From Acarospora socialis (Eukaryota; Ascomycota; Lecanoromycetes; Acarosporales; Acarosporaceae): a DNA stretch of 64,000 nt. Positions 41,030 to 52,747 of the stretch are shown here, piece after piece. The translations under genes and the position numbers were made by a program. A model generated the notes under the pieces. It saw only the letters and a list, made by a program, of their open reading frames with translations, had not been told where the DNA came from and searched no databases. The stretch is taken from the NCBI GenBank assembly GCA_025617375.2, contig JAMYGW020000009.1, forward strand, positions 248,001 to 312,000. Direction: 5' to 3'. Position 1 is the first letter of the stretch, and the number at the start of each line of letters is the position of its first letter.

Positions 41030-43394
41030 CCGAAGTGATATCAACCAATGTCTCTGCGAGTAGGCGGTGCGCTTGAGCCGAGGATGCAAATCGTGGAGCA
41101 ATTGGTGGGTGTATTGGTCGCAGTCGGACAAGAGAAGTCGAAGTGTCTGAATGCGAACCGTTTTGTGGGGTCTGTGATCCTTATAAGGCCAAGTCACAGT
41201 CCTTCAGATGGAGGTCGCAAAAGCCACAGACTATTTTTGACTGACAATCATATCAATTAATAACTCAGGCCCGGAAGAAACCAGGCTTATGGAGCTTAGG
41301 TCATCTCAGCCGCTTGCCTCTTCGTGCATGGTGTTTGGCCAACGAGCGGGGCTGAGGTGGGGGCCGGAGCCGCATGGTCGTGAGGCTGAGCATGAAAAGA
41401 AACACCCTTTGACCCATGAACAAGAAGCAGTCTCCATGTGATACTACCTCACTGGTTTGAAAGATCTTTTGCATATCTGCACGAGTATGCAAAGCATTGA
41501 TGTTGCCTGACCAAGTACGCTTGAGTTGTTGTCAGATACCACCTCCGGTACTGCTTAGTAAGCACACAGGGCTACCTAATTTTAGGGCATTTCTAACCTT
41601 GTTTGAAACACTCGGGCCACAACCTAACACTCTTATGGCGACCTAATCCGCCACTCATCAACACCAATTGAAGAGCCCTCATTTGTGTGTTCATAGGTCG
41701 GGGGTTCTTAGATGAAACTGCATGGCCTCATTATTCTTACATGGCACGTCATACTAGGCACACAATCCAACATACGTATTACGGAATCTGACCGAATGGC
41801 AATATCATTCAAATATCTAAGCTCCTTATGTGATTGGACTACGTTCAGTTATGGGAACACCATCTATCAAGCTCGAGTGGTATTAGTAATGTTTGAAAGC
41901 TGCTATGCTAAGCAAAGCTACGACTGGATTTCCAATCAAGACTCTGCCGCTCTATCAATAACATGAAACATTCAGTTTACTAATCCAGAGCCCATGATCG
42001 TACGAAATACTCAAATGACGATTTCCGGGCAGCACGCTCGAAATTCCCTTTGCCAGACCTGACAGTAAGCATACAGATACTGGTACATAGCTCTGTAGCT
42101 ACGGACTGAGTAATTTCTTGAGCTAAAAATAAGGAGGAAAGCACACATATACTATTTGTTCGATATCATGTTCTCACCGCAGTCAATACGTTAGTGTAAC
42201 TACGTCAATGCTAATCTTAGGGAGTGGGTACTACTCGCAGACTGGAGATATGTGACAATGGTTGACACATCCGTGCGGGTTTAGCCCTGGCGGGTGGCCT
42301 CGGCCGAGGGCAGAGCACAGAAATGATGGCAGACGAAAATGAGCACATACTGGATGTCTCACTTTCACAGATCAAAAGGTGACGCACAAAAACACAGGGA
42401 AGAGAGCACAATTACCCAACAAGATGTTTCAGTGTCCTGCAGTAAAGATGCAATACTAGAAACATTGTGACTATTGCTGTCGATGATGTGTAGAGATATA
42501 GTGTACATGATGCCGGTTATGGCTCTGCCGCGATCTCTGTCCTCTAACCTCGGGCCCAGGAGACTTTAGAGTGGTAGCGAGCCGCCAATGCAAAAGCTTA
42601 GTTGAACGACTACCTCGATGCTTCCGGGGGTGTCGGCATCGTGATTCCTTCACTCCTCGCCGTTCTCTGCGTGAACAATACGTTGACGTTTCCGGTTGGA
42701 CTCTAGGGATACTGTCTTGGATACCGTGGATCTGTTTACGATGTAGTGACTTCAGTCCCATCTACTATGGTATTCTCTTCTGCTGGTACTGGTTCGACCA
42801 CAGCAAGTTGCATTTCTACAATAATGAACTCAGAGACGTTGGCGAAATCGTCAGGGTTCCTCGTTATGTATGACCAAAGCTACTGGTCATCCGGACATGC
42901 CTCCGAATGGGCGCAAAGACAGTCAATTAACCCTCCGTGAAGCTGTCCTTCCAACGGCTGCGGATCAAGCGGGAAGGATCCTGGTTGTTGATCATCTCGG
43001 CCAGGGTCCCACTAATTTACAGGCTATGTGCCACCCGACGAAGGGATCTGGGGGCATTGGTGGTTGCCATGTAACATGACCTTTGCCAGCTCACGTTTCT
43101 TCTTGCAGTCTCATGCAGTCGCAACCCAATGGGAAAGGTCGGCACGGAAATGGTCTGATCACTTTGAGATAGGCCCGGTTTATCGATGGCTGTACTGCCG
43201 CGTTCCACGTCCGATTCGCTTCAGAATAAAACTTCTTAAGATCAATACTAATTCAATCATATTTTCCAACTCCCATGATTGATAGCAGGAGCACGATTGC
43301 TACAGCGTACTTGGCTTCACGTTATTACAATACTTAGTCGCCCCTCAACCTTCGGTGTGGCTCTCAAGCGCAGTCGTCAGTCCAACCTCTTAAG
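41030..43394. other. Intergenic, about 2.4 kb
   Basis: No supported gene after checking both strands for frames with splice sites. Plus-strand frames at 42571-43282 are Ser/Thr-rich but broken and motif-free. It may hold the caspase-like promoter (next to 41030) and the arrestin promoter (up to 43394). Confidence 0.5.
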
Positions 43395-45166
43395 ATGAAG
43401 CCTACACGAGCGGTACAATGTTGCGCTTGCAAAAATGCTTCAATGCAGAATATACCCGTATATTCTTCAAAGGCGCTCTCTATATCCATCAGGCTAGCAG
43501 AGCCCTCTCTTTTTCTGCGTGGATCTCAGGCCCCTGAAGAAAGAGAGCATAGCACGGCGATGCTAAGAGGTACCTTGTTGGTGAAAGTAAACAAAGCTAC
43601 CAGAATCAAATCTATAGGGCTTAAATTCGGTGGCAGAGCCCGCATAATATGGCCTGATGGTATGTGCACAGCTACGCCACTCGAATCGTTGTCGCCGAGT
43701 GTTGTTGCTGTCAACCTAAGAACTTGATGTGTCCTAATTCGAGAACCAGTAGGAATCCCACCTGAACACCGAAGGTTCTCAGAGGAAAAGTTTCGGATGC
43801 AGCATGCATGGATTTTCTTCGACGCTCAGTCGCTACCAGTAGGACGTTCCATATCTGCAGACTCCGTCAGCTTCTATGAACCGGGGATTGCTCGGCGCTC
43901 GACTGAGACTCCCGCATCGTCTAGAAAGTCTATGGGTGATGTCGCGCGGTCGTCGTCAGACTTGGGGGAGTTGAGAGCTTTTATCAACAGACGGCTTTCA
44001 TCTCAAGCAAACAGGAGGCAATCGGGAGGCGCGGGGACTTCCGACTGTATGGATAATTCAAGGAGGTTTGAGGTGTTCCAGCCAGGGGAATATGTCTATG
44101 ACTTTGAATTGCCCGTTGGGAACGACTTACCAGAATCCATCAATGTTCAGTACGGCAGCGTGAAGTGGGAGCTAGAAGCTCTCATAGGACGGGTTGGGTG
44201 GTTCTGTCCCAACCTTTTGGGTAAGAAGGAGGTAACGTTGGTTCGAGTGCCTGGGGAGGACTCGGTTGAACGGACTGAGCCGATAGTGCACCGAAAAGTC
44301 CGGGAAAACTGCCTTCGGTACGAAATCGTTATATCAGGCAAATGCTTTGCTCTGGGATCGCGGATACCGATTGCGTTTATGTTTACCCCCTTAGTGACTG
44401 TTCGGTGCCTCCGTGTCGAGATCGCTTTGACGGAGGAAATCGAACGTTGCGCACCCGACTCGAACGGCATTCCGTCGCGATCCCGCACGTCTATAGGTTT
44501 GCTCGAAAGAGACGAAGACGGCACCATGGCTAGCACTTTTCCAGGCTCCTCAGTACGGACCTTCTTCGGCGGAAGCCCCGATGACAACAAGCCCGAGAAA
44601 GCTACTCCGCAGGTAACGATAGCCCACGAAAGCAACACCCTCAACAGTCCCGAGGCTCAAACGGAGATGGTTAGAACGACTTGGGACTGCATGGTTCAAC
44701 TACCCACCTGTGACGCGACCAAATGGAAAGACCGGATCCATATCGACGCCATATCTAAGCACATTCAAGTTCGGCACTGGTTGAAGGCACGTCAATCCTT
44801 GTATTAGAGCCATGAACACAAGTTGCTGACTTGTGTCCACAGGTCACCATGTCACTGGCATTTCCAAACCTCGACGATGTCCCAAATCACAACCCTCAGA
44901 GGATCACCGTCAATTTCCCTATTCGCATCCTTTCCTGTCACGCCACGCCCGCCAATATTGACCTCCCGGCATACAGCGAGCGTGATTCAGTAAACACTAT
45001 CGATAACGGATATACTCTTCCCATGCAGCCACCGCATTCAAATTCCAGTCGTGATTCAGCAGCAATACAGCTAACTGACTGCAACGACATCCTGCTTACC
45101 ACCCAGCACCCACCTTCACCTCCAGCATACAAGAGCATCATCACAAACGGCGCGTCTGCAGTGTGA
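43395..45166 (+). CDS. Arrestin-like adaptor (ART family)
   Basis: Exons 43395-43659, 43753-44786, 44843-45166; 540 residues. Alpha-arrestins of this type link plasma-membrane transporters to the Rsp5-type ubiquitin ligase for endocytosis. Seen: N-terminal arrestin strand set (IPVYSSKALSISIRLAEPSLFLRG, MLRGTLLVKVNKATRIKSIGLKFGGRARIIWPDG), then FFDAQ, FQPGEYVYDFELPVGNDLPESI and VKWELEALIGRVG. The C-terminal arrestin domain carries CLRYEIVISGKCFALGSRIP, a disordered loop rich in Ser, and HIQVRHWLK. The tail holds LPAY and PPAY, candidate WW-domain ligands. The second intron (44787-44842) starts with GC, not GT: after TTG AAG comes gcacgt, and the frame closes correctly to VTMSLAFPNLD. Close fungal relatives include CreD/Rod1-type proteins; which one is not decided. 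Confidence 0.85.
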
Positions 45167-46180
45167 TCTGGCATCGATATGCGTCGCAGCACACTCGACC
45201 TTCTGCAACCGGAACGCCGCGATTAACAATTGTCACTCTTGTGATTTGTTAGACGGCCCTCAGATGACTGGGCGGAATGAACAACCTGCCGTAGCTCTGA
45301 AATGCGGAGAGGCCGCAAAGATAGACGGACATAAGGAGATGAACGCGTGTCGAGGCTGACCGCTTAGGTACTCAAGGACATTGTTAGGTTTTAGAGTTAT
45401 GTATGGTTCTACTCGTAGAACTATTCTACACGAATAGTGGGTAGCTCAACGGCCGAGCTGCCCTACCGGAAGTGTCGGGAGATAGCCTTGCATGCAGTAT
45501 TCTACTATGGTATAGAGCTGTTTTTTAGTTTCTGGCCGGACCATAAGCGATGCGCGTTGAAAGTCGCATTTACTAAAATGACTAATCTATCCCTTGAGTT
45601 TTGTATTTCCATACACAATCTGTCTGTGTCAATCTTGAAGTTAGCGGACCTTTGTATGCAACTTTCAACCTGCAGTGGCAAGATCCTGAGGTGGATGGTA
45701 CCATAGTACACAAACTTGATTTATGTTAGGTGACGCAATTCAAATGACGGGTGCCTACCTAGGTAGTCCGCCAATGCTTGGTACGAAGTTACTCGAATTG
45801 ATGAGGTTTTAGCGTGACTTTATTTCGTAGCTGCGAATCATAGCGGTCCGGGTGAAGTGCTAAGCTTTTCCCCACAACCCTAGATAGGTACCTTCGTACC
45901 TTACGGAACGTACTCCGAAACTTACTATGTAGCCTACCTCCGAGAGCTAAGGCAGGCCTTCCTCACAACGCACAAATATCGCATGATTAAGGTAATTGCC
46001 GTCTCACCGAATTAGAGGATAGATGCCCCAATACAACTGGCGCACATGCGCCAGGCGTCTTTGGGTAGGTTCATGCTACAAAAGCCCTTTCCAGAACCTA
46101 CCTTATTACCTAAGTCGTCCCGCAATTTGCTACATAACGCCTTCAAAATGCATGCCAAGTCGTAGATTCATCAGGTCACC
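45167..46180. other. Intergenic, about 1 kb
   Basis: 3' end of the arrestin gene and promoter of the Zn2Cys6 gene. A dense cluster of TACC/GGTA words lies at 45886-45904 (ataggtaccttcgtacctt). Nothing else supported. Confidence 0.5.
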
Positions 46181-49004
46181 ATGGATAGACAACCCCCTAT
46201 GACCCTCGCCAACGGCCGGAAAAGAAGAAGGGTACCCAGAGCTTGCGATGAGTGCCGTCAGAACAAGGTCAAATGTGATGGGAAACAGCCTTGCCTGCTC
46301 TGCGTCTCACATGAGTTTGGTGTGTACGCTGATGCAATGATGCTGGTGCCTCTGCAGTACGCTGAGTTACCATACTAATGTAAGCTTCAGAGTGCACATA
46401 TGACCGGCCTTCTTGTCGAAACCGGAAGCTTCCCGCTGCATCGGCTGAGGCAATCGAGAACCGGTTACGGCACATCGAAACGACGTTGAATGCAGTTGTC
46501 GATCGTGACTTGGCTCAAAATTCGATAGCACAGAGCGGCCAGCATGACAGAAAAGCATCCTCGTCAAACCAGGAGACTCAGGAATGTTCTTCAGTTGAAA
46601 GAGATTGTCTTGAGGTTACCTTGGATGCGAGTGGCCGGCTCGACATTGACGATGACGGCCATCATAACTTTCACGGCCATTCTTCAGGATTCGCGTTCTT
46701 GGCACAGATCCGGCAGAAGTACGAAGACCTCTTGAGTCCTGCGGCCGAGCCTGGCGACACGGCCAAATCACAGCCAGAATTACCCCAGATCTTTGATTCA
46801 CGCCAGTCGTTTGGGATTCCGGTGGCACTCGTTCCGCCAACTCTACCGTCGAAACCGGTTGCCAAAAAACTCGTGGAGTCCGGCCTGGAATGTGTCTGCT
46901 CACTATCACGAGTCGTGCATCGGCCCACGTTTGACTTGATGTTTAACCGAGTGTATGATCTGGGGCCAACCGAACATGGCGTTGAGGAACTTAGGTTTTT
47001 ACCTTTACTCTACGCAGTCATGGCTGTTGGGTGTTACGGATCCTTGGTCAACGACGACAAGGATGAGGGCAAGCGCGCGATGGCTGCTGGGTTAGCTCTC
47101 ACCAAGTGCACAGCATTTCCATGAGCTCAATTTACTGACTTCTTTTCAAGGGTTGAGTTTTTTTTGGCGGCGAAGCAGATGACGGACATTACCGAATGCC
47201 AAGACATCACCTCTCTGCAAGCCATTGTGTTTATCGTTGCTTTCCTGCAGTGCGCATCGAGAATGTCCGGCTGCTACACCTACTTGGGGATTGCTATGAA
47301 ATCGGCAATCCGTATGGGTTTGCACAGACGGGTCGATGCCAGGTTCAGCCCTATTGAGCAGCAGACGCGACGCAGAGTATTCTGGGTTATCAGGAAAATG
47401 GACATTTACGTCAGCACCATGCTTGGGTTACCGGGAAGCATAGCAGATGATGATATTGATCAAGAACTACCTCTCGATATTGACGACTCGTATGTACTTG
47501 GAGATCGAATCGTCCCTCAGCCGTATGGGCAAGTTGCTCCAGTGGCCGCAACAAACGCACATATACGGCTGATGGGCATCTTGAAGAAGATTACTACCTT
47601 TATCTATCCCATCAAAGGGGCGGAGCAGAGGGTAGTCGGCAATAGCAGGGTCCACCTCGTAGATCATTCAAGGATACATGAGATTGAAATCACCCTTAGG
47701 ACGTGGTTAGACGAGCTTCCCGAGCCACTAAAGGCTCCAGTTCAGATCTCAGAACGTCTTCCGAGGTATGTGCTATACTTCACTCACAGAGATGTGGCTG
47801 ACGCTGTCTAACTCCAGTTGCTTGTTACGAACTTCGTATTATCACGTACGGTTGCTTCTGTACCGACCGTTCACGCATCACCTTTCCAATGCGGACATAA
47901 GTAGTCGCTCCCAACGTCAGTCACAAGCTACCGCAGCGGCCGCGTGCCTTAGCGCAGCCAAGCACATTGTGCATATCACCAAAGAGATGAAGGACGGTAG
48001 TTTGCTTGCGCCCGGACACTGGTTTGCCCTATATGCGACATTCTTTGCCGTATTTTCGCTGGTATACTTTGTTCTGGAGAACCCCTCAGATGCGAGGGCA
48101 CCGACAGTCTTCGAGGAAGCCAAATTGGGGCGGGAGCTGCTGGTCTCTTTCCATGATCGCAGCCCCATCGCTGAAAGGTGTAGTGTGTCGCTCAAGGTAA
48201 CACGAACCGAATCCGACCTGTACCATTTCCATACTAATTTCAAAGCAGACTTTGTTTGATAGACTTCCAGACACATTGGAGAGGCGGCTGCGAGAAACCT
48301 GCCTCCAGACTTGGCACGGAGGGTCTCCGAACTCCACTGAATCAAGCCCGGAATATGGGCTCACCATATCCAATGACTACATCCAGGCTAAGGGGTCACC
48401 TGGAACAAATTGCGATAATCAGATGCACCAGACGCCGGGGATTGCTGCCGCCATGCCGATCAATCTGAACTTCACATCAGGTTCAGCACCGCAACCGGTG
48501 GGTAGTAGCTTTCACATCCATCCCGGGGGATGTTTCCCGGACACCCTTGGACCGGCACTCAATCTGGACACTCCCACTGTGATTCCGGGAAACCAGGGTC
48601 TCCGCTTTCTAGGTTCCGAAAGCAAGCATCTTGCACTTCCCAGCACGACTGCTTCCCACTGGACAGATTCCCTCACCACCCCTAACCAAATGGTGGCAGG
48701 CCTCACTCCCCATCTCCACTACCCCGATGGTGCGAAAATGTCAGCAGAGGATGGCGTCACTCCGCCGTCCAAAACGCACATTGTCGACGAATTTCTCAAC
48801 ACGGAGACGCCGAACACGGAACAAGTGCTTGCTGAAATCGACTTCAATGCGTCAGGGCAAGACTCTTCCGGCGAGTCGTGGAGCAGTTACGGGCTTGGCG
48901 ATGGCTCGCTCCAAGCAACTGGAGGCACCGACATTAATCTGGCATACTTCTTCAATGAGTATGAGTGGAAAGAATTGGAAATGGATGGGTTTGGCGGTCA
49001 TTAG
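46181..49004 (+). CDS. Zn(II)2Cys6 fungal transcription factor
   Basis: Exons 46181-46319, 46391-47090, 47151-47765, 47818-48196, 48249-49004; 862 residues. Nuclear DNA-binding regulator; target pathway unknown. The binuclear zinc cluster is complete only after splicing: Cys22, Cys25, Cys32, Cys38, Cys41 and Cys48 in the spacing C-X2-C-X6-C-X5-C-X2-C-X6-C, with the last Cys on exon 2. A basic run (GRKRRRVPRA) precedes it. A coiled-coil linker follows (AEAIENRLRHIETTLNAVV). The middle-homology domain (fungal_trans type) spans about 200-520: RVVHRPTFDLMFNRVYD, ITSLQAIVFIVAFLQ, GCYTYLGIAMKSAIRMGLHRR, RRRVFWVIRKMDIYVSTMLG. The C-terminal 200 residues are Ser/Thr/Pro-rich and acidic, a possible activation domain. 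I recall similarity to Mut3-annotated C6 proteins but do not assign a symbol. Confidence 0.9.
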
Positions 49005-50234
49005 AAGCACCTCCCGATGGAAGGGAAACGTACTTTGATGCTCTTTTCCAGCGCGGCGTTTGATGCGACGGCTTTCCACTCGATTCATCAGCACTCATCA
49101 GCGCTTGAACCCGGACCCAGACCGCGTTCTCATGGACTGACAGCGAGAAGTTAGTTCCACGTGTAAGGACACTCGGGCAGATCTTTAATTAAAGTAGAGC
49201 GTTTCTGAACGAAGTTCCAGATAGTATAATGCGAGTATGAGATAGATTGGAGCGACCGTCATGGTGTCGATTGCCGATGATGCACTCCGCCATGCATCCG
49301 AGTTACTTAGGGCTAAGGTAGAATTCAATCGATGATGAGCTTCGATCAACGACTCTCGGGTGCCGGCACGGGCACGAACCGAGTTAAACTCCAAGGATCA
49401 CGTGACGAGAATGCCTAAGGTAGCTGAAGAGTGGGAAGTCACGTGTGTCTGGGCGGAGTGATCGGGACTGCTGAATCCGTGTTCCGTCCTCAGTACTTGT
49501 ACTCTTCATCATTACCTTATTACATCAGCCAATCAATTTGTATTTATGATCCGAGCATATCGGCATCGATGTCCTACCCGAAATCCATGATGACCTAACT
49601 CCGTTGGCGAAGCGAAAAGCCTGTGATTACCTTATCCCGCCAGATCCATCCATCCTTCCCTAACTTTACTTTTTTACTTTTTCACTTTTCAGGGCTTGCG
49701 TGAGCTCTTCGCTCGGTTGCGTAGGCCCCTGATCGAGGGTATTCCCCGGGACATTCGGCTCATATTCCATCAGCTTCCGACTTCCATGATTCGCGTGTGT
49801 TGGTACGAGATTCAGGTACCTTACGTAGGTAAAGGTAAGGTACTCGTACGACGACAGTGGGCCGCAGCAATAATGGATGATGATGCGCATACGCAATTGA
49901 ATGACTTTAGCGGTGAAAGTCGAGCGTGCTTTGATTTTGCATATAGCGGAGTCATGACCTCTTCTTGTTTCTTTATTCTCAAAGTTTTCTTTATCCATAC
50001 ATGCTAGAACCCTCAGCATACTATAGAATCATCAAGCTTCTAATAGTCCGAAGAGACACTTTCCATTCATCTCAACAAACAACAGACCTTACTTCCTGCC
50101 CTGACAGTTACAAAATATCGGCAGCCCTCTACCTTACGTTGCTCCAACGGAACGAGCTCCGACGCAAGGTCCGTGCTGCCCGTCCCTGCACCATGACTTC
50201 CCCACTTCCCCAAACCTCTGCTCCAATCTAACAC
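49005..50234. other. Intergenic, about 1.2 kb
   Basis: No supported gene. Contains the clustered words caggtaccttacgtagg and aaaggtaaggtac at 49813-49842. Frames on both strands at 49666-50019 lack motifs. Confidence 0.5.
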
Positions 50235-50909
50235 ATGGCTACAGAACACCCAGCGCCTCAGCTCCGACAGCACATGGCCATCACCCACCGACGCAACTGC
50301 TTCACCATGCCACCCACCACACCAACCCTCCCCCCTCCATCCCCGCTCCGAACCCAACGCCTCGACCTCGCGCAAACCGCCCACCTCGCCCACACGACGC
50401 GCCGCAAGCTCTCGACCGCCGCCTCGCGCGCCGACCACGACCTGCGCGTCCTCGTCGGCCACGCCAACTTTCTCGACTCCCTCCTGCTCGAGCTGGCCGA
50501 AGCGCACAGGGACCAGGGGTGTGTTCCCTCTCCAGCTGCAGCGCCGACGGCAGAGTCCTTTGCGCGACCGAGGGTCGAAGAGCCGAAATCTCGGGCGAAT
50601 GGGGCCGATAGTGCTGTGTCTGAGAAGCCGGCTGATGATTGGGAGGTGTGGGAGAGCGAGAGCGAGGGGTCGGAGTCGGATGGGTCGGATAGCGATTTCG
50701 GTGACGAGAGGGGCGAGGGTATCGGGGCCGTGACGTCGACGAAGAGCTGGGTGATGCGGCCTGGAGTTGTGAGGGTGGGGAAGTTGGCTGTTGTGGCGAG
50801 GGAGGTGGGTGAGGATGAGGATGACGACAGAGATGATTATGGGGATCTGGGGCTCGTGCGGACGCTGTCGCATTCGCCGCCAAGGTTTCTGGATGATCTG
50901 TTTGCGTAG
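50235..50909 (+). CDS. Conserved fungal hypothetical protein (N-terminal helical, C-terminal acidic)
   Basis: 224 residues, single exon. Not named. Residues about 35-95 form a helix-rich segment (LRTQRLDLAQTAHLAHTTRR, then KLSTAASRADHDLRVLVGHANFLDSLLLELAEAH). I recall this RaDHdLRvLVGHAN.LDsL pattern in many Pezizomycotina proteins of unknown function. Residues 140-165 are very acidic (DDWEVWESESEGSESDGSDSDF), and the end LGLVRTLSHSPPRFLDDLF is a second conserved-looking motif. No signal peptide or TM. Start 50235 is the first ATG; 50277 and 50310 are alternatives. A 268-codon antisense frame (50067-50873) is a by-product of the GC-rich codons. Confidence 0.75.
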   Translation: MATEHPAPQLRQHMAITHRRNCFTMPPTTPTLPPPSPLRTQRLDLAQTAHLAHTTRRKLSTAASRADHDLRVLVGHANFLDSLLLELAEAHRDQGCVPSPAAAPTAESFARPRVEEPKSRANGADSAVSEKPADDWEVWESESEGSESDGSDSDFGDERGEGIGAVTSTKSWVMRPGVVRVGKLAVVAREVGEDEDDDRDDYGDLGLVRTLSHSPPRFLDDLFA

Positions 50910-52105
50910 GGGAGCGATGGTTGGAGTTTATAAGGTTTTGACGATGGGGCGTTTTGGGCTTGTCTTTGGATAGGCGATGGGAGGAGTTGATCAGTCAATA
51001 TGGGAGGCGGTTACGTGAGGTTGATGGGCCTGGTTGCCTCCTGCCCTATATCCTCTACGTGTGAAATGATTTATGACCTGTAGGATATAGGGGTCGAGTT
51101 TTGTAACTATCTTCATATAACTCAAATAAACCTTGACCGGAGGTTATTCTCGAGGTGTTCGCTTTGATGTGTACTACCCTTGCCGTGCCATCTAAGGCGA
51201 CAGTCATGAAGTAATCATCCAAAATTCTGAAGCATTATGAACGCCAAGCCAGACAGCACGTCGTGCAAGACCGTCCAAACGCTGCGGTGTGAGTCTGTTT
51301 CTCATGAAGGGACTCGAAACGTGGACTTGTGTATGGGATCACTGGAGTGAGGGCTGCATCTTTGAAGGCTAGGACCTCTGCGCGGATGTTCGTCGGTTAT
51401 GATCCTATGCTTTTATATTAGATAAAATAGTGGCCTACACCACTTAGCATCGACTCATACACCGTATTCTGGTACGTTGAAGCCAAGCTGGGAGTGTGCG
51501 TTGCGGATCAACGTACCTTGTGCCTATACCAGGCTTTTTCACATATATGTCGAACGTCTCCGTGGCTCATGAGGTACACAGGCTGGTGATGGGTTCTAGC
51601 CTGATTTGGGTTTTGAGATTTAACGTCGACCGTCTCTGCGAAGGGGAGTGCTCCCTCACTTCTTCGAGGGGGCCGTCATTGCTTTGTCGGCATTATCATC
51701 TAATGATGAATCCAGACGCCTAACCCAATTGAGAGGTTTTCCATGATCGTCGTCGAACGTCTCTGGTAGAGGAGTGCTCCGTCCTACTTTGTTTTGAAGT
51801 GCTTTGAAGTGTTTTGCCTCGTTCAGTGGTGATGAAGGGCATCATCAGGTGGTGATGGTTCTAGAAGACCAACATGGCTAACCCGTTAGAGATGTTTTCA
51901 AATTGTATCGTTGAACGTCTCCAGCATCAGAGTGCTCCCATCTTCATTTGTTGGGAGTACTCCCGTCTTTTGTGGAAGTATTTTGTCCCTCATTCACTGA
52001 TCAAAAGCATCATGAGGTCCCAGTGATGAGCTGCACGCCCTTTCTTCGCTAAGGTAACTCACCCCGGAGCTCCGAAGCGTGCAGGAGCTCTCTCGGCAGG
52101 ATGCA
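50910..52105. other. Convergent intergenic region with degenerate tandem repeats
   Basis: About 1.2 kb between the 50235 gene and SEN15, which face each other. Holds diverged repeats at 51549-51990, listed separately. No gene supported. Confidence 0.6.
51549..51990. repeat. Degenerate tandem repeats, core gtcgaacgtctc...gagtgctcc
   Basis: The core gtcgaacgtctc occurs at 51549, 51752 and, with one change each, at 51625 (gtcgaccgtctc) and 51910 (gttgaacgtctc). At the last three it is followed about 20 nt on by gagtgctcc. Further shared words are ctaaccc, gatgaa and gcatcat. Start spacing is 76, 127 and 158 bp, so the units are unequal and eroded. Confidence 0.65.
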
Positions 52106-52747
52106 TCAATTCTGTCTGGGTTTGACGATTCCTTCATGCACGATATAGTAGACAATAGTACTATCCGTATCCACCGTCGCCAGTAATACTCTCTTCCCCC
52201 CTCTCCTCCTCTCCGTCTTCTCATCACGCTTCTCACCTCCATCTTCCCCGGCACTCTCCAACTCATCCCCGTCAGGCGCTGGCGGCACATCCCCAATACC
52301 GTCAAACACCTCCGCGAACTTCCGCAAACTCCACTTCTCCCTCAGATGCGTCGGCAACACCCATTCCCTTTCTCTCAGGCCTTCTTCCATTTGATCCTGT
52401 CCATCACTACCAGGCTGCTGCTCCTTCCGAGCCTTCTCCTGCTTCAGTAACTCGACCTGCTCGTCGGGATGGATGTAGATCCTCTGCGGCGGAAGGCCGG
52501 AGATTAGCGGTCTTGGGAGGAGATTGGTGATTGGAGATGAGAGGGGCGAGTGTGTGTGTATGGTAAGAGAGGTCCAGTCGTGTTGGTGGCGGAGGTTGTG
52601 GAGGATTTGGGAGGCGAGGTGGTGGTAGTAGGGTTCGTGGGTTTGAGATTCTTTTGCGAGGGTGGAAGACTGGATGAAGGTGGTAAGGGCCGATGGGGGC
52701 GGTGGCGATTGAATTGGTGGCCGGTAGTGAGTGATTGACGGCGACAT
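52106..52747 (-). CDS. SEN15: tRNA-splicing endonuclease subunit Sen15
   Basis: 213 residues, single exon. Structural subunit of the Sen2-Sen34-Sen15-Sen54 complex that cuts introns from pre-tRNAs. Seen: HLASQILHNLRHQHDWTSL (about 43-61), LLPRPLISGLPPQRIYIHPDEQVELLK (76-102), EWVLPTHLREKWSLRKFAEVFDGI, an acidic low-complexity insert (DELESAGEDGGEKRDEKTE) and the strand RVLLATVDTDSTIVYYIVHEGIVKPRQ at the C-terminus. This set and order match the Sen15 domain (PF09631). The length fits fungal members. No catalytic triad is expected, as catalysis lies in Sen2 and Sen34. The gene is divergent from the second ferric-reductase-type gene. Confidence 0.88.
   Translation of the reverse strand: MSPSITHYRPPIQSPPPPSALTTFIQSSTLAKESQTHEPYYHHLASQILHNLRHQHDWTSLTIHTHSPLSSPITNLLPRPLISGLPPQRIYIHPDEQVELLKQEKARKEQQPGSDGQDQMEEGLREREWVLPTHLREKWSLRKFAEVFDGIGDVPPAPDGDELESAGEDGGEKRDEKTERRRGGKRVLLATVDTDSTIVYYIVHEGIVKPRQN

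Noticed and set aside
42571-43282. Ser/Thr-rich plus-strand frames in the 41-43.4 kb gap
   Set aside because: Frames are broken, no introns restore them, and no domain is recognisable.
50067-50873. 268-codon antisense frame opposite the 50235 gene
   Set aside because: It is an Arg/Pro-rich shadow of the GC-rich sense codons and has no motif.
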